64,000 nt of DNA, from assembly GCF_910592395.1 (NCBI RefSeq), contig NC_088318.1, positions 1,920,001-1,984,000 on the forward strand, in the 5' to 3' direction. The notes beneath the pieces are model-generated. The model made no database searches. It worked only from the letters and a program-made list of their open reading frames with translations, and was not told the DNA's origin. Made by a program: the position numbers and the translations under genes. Of this stretch, positions 12,601-23,197 are shown one piece after another (position 1 is the first letter of the stretch; every line of letters begins with the position of its first letter). This DNA is from Lineus longissimus (lineage: Eukaryota > Nemertea > Pilidiophora > Heteronemertea > Lineidae).

Positions 12601-12925
12601 AACTCCCGACTTCTGACACAATTCTATATATGTCTAGGTATTTACTGGCAAAATTTGGAGTGATTTGGATGGAAATTCGATGGGTCCATCTATAGGCTGA
12701 AAATTTTGGTAAATCTGTAATGCTTCACTCGTAGCCCGTAGTGTAAATTCCTGAGAAATTGGGTTTTGGGGGCTTTTCTAGCTGCGCTAGCTCCGAAACT
12801 ATACATTTGATACAAACTCCCAACTTCAGACGTGATTGATATAACTCTTAGGATTATATTCCCAAGATTTCAGCTTTATTGGAGAAAAATTCATAGTGTC
12901 CATAGGGGGGCTGAAAATTGGAGGA
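12601..12925 (+). repeat. Diverged direct duplication, ~108-bp copies 214 bp apart
   Basis: Copy 1 (12601-12709) and copy 2 (12815-12925) both start with AACTCCC(G/A)ACTTC(T/A)GAC. They share an ATAT(A/G)..TCT(A)GG core, then GGA(G/T)..AAATTC, and close with (T/G)TCCAT(C/A)TATAGG-like and GGCTGAAAATT words in the same order. They look like two copies of one old repeat or domain in the same orientation. No coding frame runs through both. Confidence 0.5.
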
Positions 12926-13884
12926 TTTTCAATTTTTTTCCCAACAAATATGCGAAAAATATTACTTTCCACCTAGAATTAATCAAAATTATGCAAACTT
13001 TCATAAAGTACTTCCTTGCGACAATCATTTGTGTAGCTTTCAAAACTTTTGGCTGATTTATTTGCCCCTTAATTAGCAAAAACCAAACATTTTAGTGTTT
13101 GCATGCAACAATGCACAGAAGGCTAATTGCCAGATTAATTCACACCTGTCCATCTCAAACAATAGGAATGATGGAGTCTCCCTCTATTCAAAACAGAGTG
13201 TGCTAGGCCATAGCTGGTATGCAGCTTCAACGTCTAATGAACAGCAAAAAAGCACAACTTGATCACAACACCCAGATGCTAATCTCCTTCCCGCTATTCT
13301 TAACTTCAACGAGGTTTAAAACTGGAAGGCTTGAAACAACAGTTGGCTTTAAATGACAGACTGGTAATTGGTTGAGTCAAGTCAATGTCGTCAGGAACCC
13401 AGTAGAATGACAAGGTTTGCACTTAAATGTTTGAATTCTTATCACTTATTAGAGGGTTTGGCTTGTTGCTTTCAACATTGTTCAAAGCCGTTGATTGTCT
13501 GGGATTTTTTGGTCATTTGTATATTTGACTTATAATCCTTACTTCGGCAGAATCAGACCAAGCATGATGAAGAATGGGTCTTTTGGAGCAAACTACTCGT
13601 TACCAATTTTCCCAGCCGTTGCACGCTTTTTTGCATGCATTGTCATATTTTCAGGAAATGGACTGTATAATATGTAATACACGCATGGCTGAGGAAATTG
13701 CTGTCATCTGCCGGAGCCTTACCGTTTTGTTTATTGGTTGTCTTAGAATCTCGGACTGCAGAAAGATTTGTCAAGATCAGTATGTACATGTACATTCATG
13801 GACCAGCCATAGCAAACACCATTAGCAGGACACCCTGTCTATGAAAGAGACTGATATTGATCCAAAATTGATAATTTTCATTCA
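12926..13884. other. No gene seen
   Basis: Frames of up to 83 codons overlap in different phases. A short palindrome, ATGTACATGTACAT, lies near 13784. No supportable gene. Confidence 0.55.
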
Positions 13885-13975
13885 CTTGACCCCTTTAATC
13901 AGGCCACGTCTCTATTAGGGTCAAAACTTGTCAGTCCTAAAGGTTTCCTTAATAGAGAGGTTATGCTGTATATTG
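13885..13975. repeat. Remnant of a 'TCTCTATTAGG ... CCTTAATAGAGAGG' repeat
   Basis: TCTCTATTAGG near 13911 and CCTTAATAGAGAGG near 13948 form an inverted pair. Similar wording occurs in the TA-flanked element at 33440-33734 (CTTGATAAAGAGG, CCTGATTGAGAGG). I infer an old related copy without preserved ends. Confidence 0.35.
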
Positions 13976-14736
13976 CTTTTGAAAATTCTGTTGCCTGAAC
14001 ATCTTTATATCTTTGCAAAGTTAAAGAACATCCACTGATGATACACAAATTCTTTCCATGAACTTTGCATCATCTGCTAGAAGCTCTTTCAGATAATGAT
14101 CCCACTTTCTTACAAACGGATGAGGAATTCCTGATAGACGACTGGATAATCTTAAGTTTAGGTTCGAACATTTGAAAGTTCAACATCCAATATGTCGATA
14201 TTTCACAATCCTGAAGACGGCTGAAGAAGTTAATTACCAGCTCAGTAATTGAACAACGAAGTTCACCCAAGTTGGGAAAATTGGTTCTATTTTCAGTTCT
14301 CTGGTGTATTCTGGCCATTTCTATTAGTATGGAGTTGTTTATAGTGTGAGAGTTGTTGCTTACTGTGTTTGAAATTAGCAGAAACTGTGCTTTAAACCGT
14401 CAAATTAAATCTTTGTCTTCTTCAAACCCCTAACTGGAGCGATAGTATGGATCAGTGTGGTTCCATGTCGTTAATGATGAACTCCAGTTTCTGTCTGAAA
14501 ATATCAACCATGTTGGTTGTTTTCCGGAACAAATAAAAAGAACATTATGAATCTCTATAGATTGGTATTCCATGTGTAGCCATGTTTACCATGAATTTTT
14601 AATCCAATCAAATGATCAACTTTATTTGTGTCTGTTGAATTACTCCCTTTTGTCTCTTCCGGCGCCAGGGCTGATGTCGAATGGCCTTGGGTAATATCAC
14701 CACATCTTGTTTAGGTTGTTCAGGGAAAGTGGAAGT
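13976..14736. other. No gene seen
   Basis: A minus-strand frame of 82 codons at 14070-14318 is unrecognised and within chance length. Nothing else stands out. Confidence 0.55.
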
Positions 14737-14842
14737 CCCTCAAAGGTTCTTCAGAATCTCTAAAACTGTGAACAAAAGGGTTTTGCGTTTTCTGGGATGC
14801 ATATTCGTGTTGGGCGAAAATCTATTAAAGTTTTTCCAAAGC
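14737..14842. mobile_element. Family 'GCCAACACAAATATGCA', copy 3 (degenerate)
   Basis: ATGCATATTCGTGTTGGGC at 14797-14815 is a two-mismatch version of the reverse-oriented conserved word of the element at 116-338. The flanks CAAAGGTTCTTCAG (14741) and AAAGTTTTTCCAAAGC (14827) match that element's arm sequences as well. Orientation and extent suggest about one and a half arms survive. Confidence 0.55.
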
Positions 14843-17472
14843 ATGATGCACTTTCTCACTGCCTTCTAAACGAACTTTCCTAACTTTTTTTAGGCAATTT
14901 TTTTCATTTGTAATTAAATGCTTCATTTTGCTATCGGACAAGAAAAGCTAAATTCCCACTTCGCTTCAGGGGTTTATATATTTTTTACCATCTGACTCTG
15001 ACAGTTTGTTGAGGGCTTATTAATGTACAGTACCCGATATGTGATACTACAAAAAAAAAAGATTTATGGAACGGAGATGCATGGTTTCGAATAAATTCTG
15101 TTACAAACTGCCTTATAGTCACAGGTGGTACATTAAATTACTTTATAGTTGCCTAAATAAGCTTCATTATGATATATCCACAAGTGCCATTTCCAATTCC
15201 ACAGAAAAAAAACTAAACCTGGTATAATAGCTAGCGGATTTCAGGTTAAAGTGAATGACGCATGAGTGATACAATGTCCTTCCCACGTTTCAGTCGATAG
15301 CATTTGATGCATGATAAGCTCATACGTGTGTTTCTGAATGGAGCCCTGTTGTTACAACCTTACATGTTCATCAGGCTGAATCTAGCTAACTGATCTGTGC
15401 CAGACTTTTCAATAAGAAATGAGAATGTACATTTGATGGGCTGTGAAAGTGCCAAAAGTAGGCTGAAGTGCTAGCTGTGCGAAATCCCCTTACAGTTCTT
15501 AGCAGCTATTATTGGTTGATAACATGCTAGTTTAAAAAAATTTAAGGCGCAATGACATGACATGACTTCTCGTCATTTATTATTGATGGTCGTCCAGTGA
15601 AGCCCATAATTGAAGCCCATATAGGTGTCTTCTGTTATTTTTCTATGTCAGAGGTGAGAATGCGGCTGAGTTTGAACATATTGAAAAAAGAGAACTCGGT
15701 GCCTCCCATCTATCAAAGCCTAGATACCATGTGGCTCACAAAGTATATGTTGCAATATTGATGCTCCGAACATTCTTTTTCTGGCCTGGGTCAGCTGTCC
15801 TGCGCCTGGTCCCTGGCTCTTTTTTCATGTTCATACAGGTCATAAATGATGTGATAAATACAAGCCCTTTGGCTTTACCTATTTGACCAACCAGCTGCTC
15901 TGGTGGAATGAAGGACTCAGCAAGCAGTGAGTGGTGATTTCTGTTGATAAATTGATGCGATGATTAAGTTATTCAATGGTGTTGATCATCGCCAGTTTCA
16001 GCCTTGTGCTCTAAAGTGTAAATGAAAGCTCCCTTTTGGGGGGTCTTGAGGGCTTGCCCCCTCTAAAGCCCAGGAAAGAAAAACTTAAGAAATCCCTTCT
16101 TACATTTCTCTTGCTTATGCCAACTAATCAAAACCATCAAACCTTATGTGCTCAATATTGTAAATGAACTCCACTGGGCTCCCAGTCTATGTTGCTAACC
16201 CTCAAACTTTGGTGACGACATATTCTAGGTGGTTGAATTGGTATCTGCATCCAGGCTGTACTGGTTGTTTTTCCTTGGTATAATTTTGCTATTAAGGGAG
16301 AAGCCTGCAGCAACTCATTGGAAGATGAAATAAGATGAATGTGTTGTTGCCATAATTGAAATGCTCTGGTGGATAACTGGCACCATATCACATTATCTTG
16401 TTCGTTCTTTCTTAAAGGATTCGAATCAGAAAGTTACCAGAATTGCTGTCGATGTCTCACCGGGAAGATAAACTTGCAGTGGCTTCTCCTGTGATTTACT
16501 CGGAGAATCTCGGAGACGCCACTCAAACAGCCTTTCATTTTAACGATAGACACTTCATTTCATAGATGCTCTGATAAAGTGGTGAAAAGTATTCACAATT
16601 GGATCGCAGATTTGCCGCAATAGTTGACTTAATTGCCACTGCAATTGTCTAAGTATTTAGCTTTCAGCATTGGGAAATGATAGCCAAGGGCATGAATATC
16701 TAGCCTTTACCCACACTGTCTGGGATAGATGGTCACCAACGTACTGGGGTCATGTTTGGATTAGAAATCTAGTGTGCTGTGTGATCAACATTATACTCTA
16801 GCTCATTTTGCTTTGATATCTTGTAATCATGGTAATACCTCTTCAATAATCACAGCCTTGTCTTGTTTGTCTCCATTATCTATAAGAGTAATTAATGTGG
16901 TCAATAGATTTATTGCCTCCTCAGCACACACCAAAAGTGATTTCATCCTTGGTTGGTCACAGTTATGTAATACATGTTCATGAAAGAACAAGCATATCTT
17001 GCCGATAGTATCAAATCAACTTGAGTTGGTTTGCTTGGGTTGAGGCAGTCTCACATTCATGTTCTCAGTTTTCAGTTGATTTAACTTTAACTAACAACTT
17101 CATAAGTTGAGGAATCCGACCAAATATTCATTAGCTGTTGTCACTTAATTGGAATCAGGTCTAATCTAGTGTTCATTATATTTCTCATCAAAGTGATTGC
17201 ATGTTCCACACTTGTAATCAGTTGATTAGACCTTGAGGCTTTGCAGAGTCATGCATTTCATTAAAATAACTTGTTCCATTCACATGATGATAAGCCATGA
17301 TGTTTGATGAGAGAATTTCAAGGCCATGTATTTGCTTTTCGGATAGCCTTATTGATTCCTCATATTACAGATTAATCCACCTCTCATGACCCTAAAATAC
17401 TCTAAATTCACCGGGCTAAGACTGCTCCATTAAGACACAAAGGCCAAGCGGGAACATCAGGGCATGACCATC
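14843..17472. other. No gene seen
   Basis: AT-rich with homopolymer runs (for example ten A near 15051). The only notable frame is 79 codons on the minus strand at 16152-16391, unrecognised. No repeats noticed. Confidence 0.55.
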
Positions 17473-17513
17473 GGCAAAAATATATAATGCGAGCTTGCTA
17501 ATATATTTTTGCC
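17473..17513. other. Perfect 13-bp stem-loop
   Basis: GGCAAAAATATAT at 17473-17485 pairs exactly with ATATATTTTTGCC at 17501-17513 around a 15-base loop. CATCGG precedes it and ATCGG follows it, so a short direct flank may also be duplicated. It could be a tiny palindromic insertion. Confidence 0.5.
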
Positions 17514-20044
17514 ATCGGACAATTTGGTTGCCAACCCAATGTCTATCCAAATTGAACATTGTGAATGGGGTCGAACATTCTGCTTCATTATTACACGTTT
17601 CCTGAATAATCCGAAATGTTCTTAGATCTGTGAATCTTGAGTATGCATGACTTCATGTACATGTGTACAGACTGTACATACTGCCTTTGGTTACTCTCAA
17701 AAATGCTTTGAAGACGGTGATGTGCTAAATTTGCTCTTGGCATTGGTCTTTTTATAGAGAGAAGAGTTGTTCTAAGGCCAAAAACTTGAGGTAAAAAAAC
17801 AAAAACTGAAAAAAATAAATGAGAAAACTCATCTGAGAAGACTCAGAAGGCATTACAGGCCTCATCAATATTGATTATTAGCCATTTATTGCCAATCAGT
17901 GGACATTCAAATTGTCTTGTCCCATTCATCTTGACAACAGTACCGTAGTGTAGCTGCACTCATCGATTCACTTCGACCAAAAAAGGTCAGTGGACGACAG
18001 ATTTCTATCACTAAATCTAGCTTTTCCCAGTAACCAGGGATGCTGCACTTGCAAGTGAGCATGTGTCTCAGTGCAATCAGCATCAGTAATTGCTTATTAG
18101 CAGTGGTGTGTATGCTGTCATAAATTTCAATTAAACCACGCTGGTGCCTTGGCCGGATTTTGTGACGTTTTTCACCATCCGGTCAGTCAGTTACTCAGGT
18201 AATAAAATTCACTTGAGAGCTGAGCATCAACTGGGACGTGATAAGCTCTATAAACAATATTGGGCAATTGTAGTGTAAGTAGGAGGAAACTGGAGAACCC
18301 GAAGAAAGCCATAGCTGTCACGAGTATACTATCAGAGAGAGACGTCATCTCTATCGCTTAAGGATCGGACATGCCCCAACAATGGTCGAATGCACACTGT
18401 TAGAGCTAGAGGTGACGGGCAATGATGGCATTTCAGAATGCGGTCTTACCACTGCCCAACTCTGTCAGCAGGTTGTATCTCATGTAACACCAATACCTCG
18501 TAAAAAGAGGGCATTGTACAAGTGTGGGAGTCTGAGAGTTGATGCCGACCAGAACTCTTGCAGCTAATGGGTTTCTCTGCTGTATTTGCTTATTTACTGG
18601 CATAAAGCCTCCAGCTGTTTGGTCTAGAACATCTGAACAAGTGAGAAATGCTCAAAGTCATACAGCTGTGGAAACAGGTTCTTGTGCAAGTGGTACGTTT
18701 TCTAGTAGCTATGCAAATCATCTGTAACATAACATATTTCAACAGCCGTCTTGACTGCAAATGTTATTCAATAAAGTCAAAGTAAGATGAGCTTGCAAAT
18801 GAGCTCTTGAAGAGGTCAACTAGTTCATCTACTTGGACAGTATCATCAAAATAGAGAGTGGTTCTGGCAAGAAGTATGAATCGTACATGTGGAGTGATTT
18901 CATACCTACAGGAGCCTACCAAGATATAATACATGAACCATGAAACCAGTTTTGTAGGATGATATTGTTAGCAGAAAATTAGGAGAGAAAGCAATGCACC
19001 CATTTCATTCTGTGATATACACTGCTTGTTACAGCAATCCTTTATTGAAATACTATGTATCACGATAGTGTCAGTGCAATAAGAATGATTATCATATCTT
19101 AAAGACCTTTGCAACATAAGCTGGTGGGTTTTGGCTGAAGGGTGCAGATATAGAGATGACGTATGCCATAAGCCTCAGTATTTGCCCTTGATAAACTTAC
19201 TCAGCCGTTATATCTTCCAACAATATTTTCCCGGTATATAATCGCAGAAGCCGAAAAGGATCAATGAAGGTGCTGTTATTGTAGCTGATGCAGTCCATGC
19301 CAGATTGATTGATGCAGAATTGCCAGAAGATTCTGGTCTTTACCAAGCCTGTTTCCTTCACAACTCATCCATGTTTTAATTGTAACTGTCTGGCTAATTC
19401 GTATGGGGATTTTACTTGATTAATGCAATAAGTTCTGGCTTTAAACTTAACCATTTCAATATCATGGTACAGGTATTTGGTCCAGAGCATCATGAAGCCC
19501 ACTAAAATACTGGTTCAATTATATCATGACACAATGCACCTGACCATGATATATTACAACTTTGCGCAACCTCACTAATTAGCGACTCTTTCAGCAGTCA
19601 ATCAATAGTAAACAAAAAGTAGAGAATTGTTCATAATCACTGCTGTTAGCAATGATGCAAGGTGTGTCCAGAAATCAGGGCAAGTCTTTTCAATCTTTTC
19701 TTTGGAGATCAATAAACAGAGCATGGTAGCATTAAGTCAAAGATGCTACTTCTCGCGTGCTCCGAGCAAGTTTGCACTTCAAAGCGTCTTTAGAAAGCCT
19801 TGAAGCCACCGGCTGCAGACAGCTGCTGCAGATAAACACGTTGATTAAATCATCTCCGCCTACAAACAGACTTCTGCCGAGGCAAATAAGTACTTTTTAA
19901 GTGGTTGTAAATACAACATGTGTTTTAGAGAGCAGCGTCTTACAGATGGTCCAATAAGAATTTTTCTTCAGAAGATATTCAAACTGTGGAAGGATTATGA
20001 TAAAATCCATTTGTATTGTTCTTAAAGAACTTGAAGGGGAAGTT
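17514..20044. other. No gene seen
   Basis: Two short plus-strand frames at 18382-18567 and 18539-18727 overlap in different phases and are unrecognised. The rest is featureless non-coding DNA. Confidence 0.55.
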
Positions 20045-20126
20045 CCACATTTCAAGCTGAGTTGGTGGTTTTGACTGGTAAGTGCAGCATTTTAAGCTGA
20101 TTCAACTGAGTTGGTGGTTGTTCGAA
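20045..20126 (+). repeat. Small diverged direct duplication
   Basis: CATTTCAAGCTGAGTTGGTGG near 20048 recurs near 20087 as CATTTTAAGCTGA, a 9-base insertion, then GTTGGTGGTT. It is a local duplication with later change. Confidence 0.55.
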
Positions 20127-21056
20127 GAACTTTAGAAGTGAATGGAAATAATCTATTTTTTTGATAATGTGCTGTGTGATAGAGAGGGTATTTGACTCTC
20201 TGACTGTGTAGGTTTCCTGTGTTGCTTGAACTAAACAATTGTTTACTTCAGGTCGGTAGAGGTTTTTCTGTCATGCTTCACTATGTGAGTTCACATTGTG
20301 AACGTTCAAAAAGGCATCCCATTACTTTCGTTACCTCATCATTATCTGTCTTCATTAGCTTTCGTGACCTCCTGAGCTCAACAAACCCAATTAATATAAA
20401 TATGCCGCTGTAGCCTTGGTGCTGATTAAGAATGAAGGCACTTTATGAGTAATCTGGCTTTAGCCCTTGTCGATGAGTTAACATCGAAGCCATTCTCCAA
20501 GCAAATGTAATATTGAGCATATTCTCTCTGCCAATATCAGCCTCCATGTTGTAATGCCACTACATCATACATGTGATACAGTGCAATCCTTATTTTCAGT
20601 TCCAACTCATTTGATTAGGGACAACATAACTGCACCAAGCCATTGATAAAAATTGTGAATTTGTGACGATTTGTGTCTTCAACTACACAACGATAAGTTT
20701 CTGAAAAGCCTTTCTCTCATCCTTTCACGAAAAAAAAATTACTTTTGGATCTGCCACAAGGCTAGCATTTTCCGATCTGCATTAAATCAGATTTCTTAGG
20801 CGCCACATTTTCCAACTGAAGCTGTGTGATTTGTCATGATTTTTATTATTTCAGAAATTTCAATTCATATGGAATTAATAACTTGGATATTTCTGGTTGT
20901 GATTGTAAGAAATTGAAACAAGCCCAGGAGCAGTTGAAAAATTGGAGAAAAAAACAGTAGTACTGTATACTGCAACATATTTGTATCTCATTGAAAAGTT
21001 TCATCTATTCAGCTAGTAAATATATGAAACCCAAGTTTAAACCATTTTCTGCATAA
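20127..21056. other. No gene seen
   Basis: AT-rich unique-looking DNA upstream of the reading frame that begins near 21057. No promoter-like elements can be argued. Confidence 0.5.
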
Positions 21057-21270
21057 AAGTGTTTAAGTGTACCTAAGCTTTCTATCAAGAACCTTCATCA
21101 GAGTGTGATGTCACTTCTCTTTCAGACATGCCTTACGCATGCCCGAATAGGGAAGTGTCCCAGAGATTATCCCAGAGTTCTGGAAGTTGATATCGTCCCC
21201 ATCCCTGTTGAGGGAGGGTTTGAGACTCCTAATCTGCATAGCTTCCTTCACGACACATTTAAACCAGTCC

Positions 21271-22653
21271 GGATCCTATGGCAAGCCGTTTGCTTCAAAA
21301 AGTCGAAATGATTTTTTTCCTAGTCGAAATGATTTTTTTCAAGTCAAGAAAAAAAATTTGAAATAAAAATTTTTTTTCAAGTCGAGATATTTATTTTTCT
21401 TCTCATTTAACTTATTGAAGTTAAATCAATTAATAAAAATTTCACTGCGAGAAAAAAATGATTATAAAAATTAAAATAGTGTTTGTAAAATATAATAATG
21501 ATACATAATAAATACCGAAATAGTGTCGAAAGTAAAAATTTCATACTCGAGTAAAAATTTCATACTCGAGAAAATAATCAGTCGAGCGCTACAAAAATAA
21601 AGTCGAACATTATGACGTCATCAGTTTTTGTGTACATTGCGCGCGCCGCCTAATTCAACACCTGGCCAGCCGCGATCAGGCCCGTGTGTCGTGTTATTCT
21701 GCAAACCCTCTATCGCGTGCAATACCTGATCGTTAGTGCTGTGCATAGCGCCAAGACCCCCGCAAAATCTTCTGCCAAAACGGAACCGGTGTAATGTTTT
21801 TGAGTGTTTCTGTTTTTGAGTGTTTCCCCTCATTGTTTGGGAACGCTCAAAAATAGATTGACAAGTTTTTCTGTGTATCCCCCCTATTGAAAAGTCGTGG
21901 TCTCTCTAGCTGCCTATTGTTTGGAAACACTGACACATGGGGAACAACCACAAATGTTACACCGGCACCGAAGAGATCGCATGCACGTATATACAGCGCA
22001 CTCAGAATTCCTAGAATGTCATCTAGTAGCCTGGAACAGTTCTCTAGTTTGTTTTGATCTAATGATTGTCTGGCCCTTTCAGATCGCCGGACCATAGCGG
22101 GACACTGACGCAGACACTCGGCAATGTCAACAACATCGCCTCCCGCTATCTTGCATACTGTATAGACTGGTCCCCTGCTATGCATATATGTGGGCATTAG
22201 AATGCGAAGTCAGCAAGAGAACGGCTGGGGACGAGTCTACATACTGTACACGAAAAGTGATGACGTCATAATGTTCGACTTATTTTTTCTGTCTCGAATG
22301 TGTTTTTTTTTTGTTGAATAGGAAATTTGTCATTTACAATAAATTTTTATCGACTTGAAAAAAAATTTAAAAGAATTAGAAAAATAATTAACTGACAAGT
22401 TGTATATAAAAAAATTAATGAAAAAAACTTTTTTTTTTACTTAAAAAAAAAATATGTATATATATTTAAAAAGTCGACTTAAAAAAAAACAAACTTGTAG
22501 AATTGAAAAAAAATGTGTAAACTTGAAAATACTAATCTCAACTTTTTGAAGAAATTTCTCGACTTGAAATATTTTTTCTTGACTTGAAAAAAAAATCTCG
22601 ACTTGAAAAAAATCATCTCGACTTTTTGAAGCAAACGGCTTGCCATAGGATCC
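21271..22653. mobile_element. 1.38-kb foldback DNA transposon with long inverted arms
   Basis: The ends are near-perfect inverted repeats: 47 of the first 48 bases at 21271 (GGATCCTATGGCAAGCCGTT...) match the reverse complement of the last 48 ending at 22653. The inner ends of the arms also pair: 21601-21635 against 22246-22280, about 32 of 35 bases, each holding a perfect TGACGTCA. The arms are therefore about 365 and 408 bp. They are very AT-rich with irregular repeats of an AAGTCGAGA-T(n)-C type, possibly transposase or host-factor sites. Between them is a 610-bp GC-richer centre (21636-22245) unlike the arms. Because GGATCC is a palindrome at both ends, it may be a 6-bp (or shorter) target duplication or part of the inverted repeat. 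No transposase is recognisable, so it looks non-autonomous. Family unknown to me. Confidence 0.9.
21847..22197 (-). CDS. Unrecognised 116-codon ORF in the transposon centre
   Basis: The frame starts with ATG near the right inner end of the foldback element and runs toward its middle. It lies wholly in the GC-richer centre between the inverted arms. The predicted product is basic, has four cysteines in its first half and no transmembrane segment or motif I recognise; no transposase catalytic motif is visible. A second, shorter minus-strand frame (21621-21833, 70 codons) follows in the same centre. The centre may be captured host DNA or the wreck of a transposase gene; the frame may equally be chance. 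Confidence 0.2.
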   Translation of the reverse strand: MPTYMHSRGPVYTVCKIAGGDVVDIAECLRQCPAMVRRSERARQSLDQNKLENCSRLLDDILGILSALYIRACDLFGAGVTFVVVPHVSVFPNNRQLERPRLFNRGDTQKNLSIYF

Positions 22654-22751
22654 TGGCTCAATATTTTCACATGGTCCAGGTTGACGTATGTTGCGAGACC
22701 ACGGATAACGTGCAGCTAGGCCTGCGATGCTCCAAGAATCTTTATATTTAG

Positions 22752-23197
22752 CGGTTACCATCAAGTTTTTCTTTTCCTTTGGAGCTTATGAATATTGCCT
22801 TGGGAATCACAGTAGCAGTAGGCCTGAGCTACAAAAGGAAGCTGTGGTGCCTAATGGTATCCCACGGCTATGGTTATATCCAATTGTTAGGAAATTGTTG
22901 CTGGTTTAACGTAAATCAATCTGTAATGTTACAGTGACATTTCTTTTTGATAGGGACGATATGCTGTAGGCCTAGTGTTTGTTTGGGCTTCAGCAACTTG
23001 AAAGCAGGGCTTCTTATTCATTGTTCAGTCTTGGTAGGAGCTTCTGATCTGGGGTCATAAGATGACCAGTACGTATTGTTAAGAATCTATGGGATGTTTG
23101 ACTTGGTGATAAAAAGTAGTCCTACAAAAACGACTGTGAATAATGTTTATGTACTCTGAGATAGTAGAGACACCTGTAGGTCACTTCATAAATCTTA
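22752..23197. other. No gene seen
   Basis: Downstream flank of the split reading frame. AGGCCT words occur at 22823 and 22970. No polyadenylation signal is obvious close behind the TAG at 22751. Confidence 0.5.

Larger units (their letters stand above)
21057..22751 (+). pseudogene. Candidate coding exon or old ORF, split by the 21271-22653 transposon
   Basis: A plus-strand frame is open from just after a TAA at 21054 to the transposon at 21271. If the element and one of its two flanking GGATCC copies are removed, the same frame continues without a stop through 22654-22748 and ends at TAG (22749-22751), giving 105 sense codons. A good splice acceptor (a CACTTCTCTTTCAG tract ending at 21125) would start an 81-82-residue terminal exon at 21126. 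Both halves are richer in G+C than the surroundings, and the predicted product is balanced, with several cysteines after the junction. I do not recognise the protein. As it stands the frame is broken by the insertion. A 105-codon frame is not rare by chance, so this is a lead and not a confirmed gene; it could also be part of an older repeat. Confidence 0.3.

Noticed and set aside
22441-22764. 107-codon minus-strand ORF
   Set aside because: It translates the T-rich right arm of the foldback transposon, giving a low-complexity Phe/Lys-rich product.
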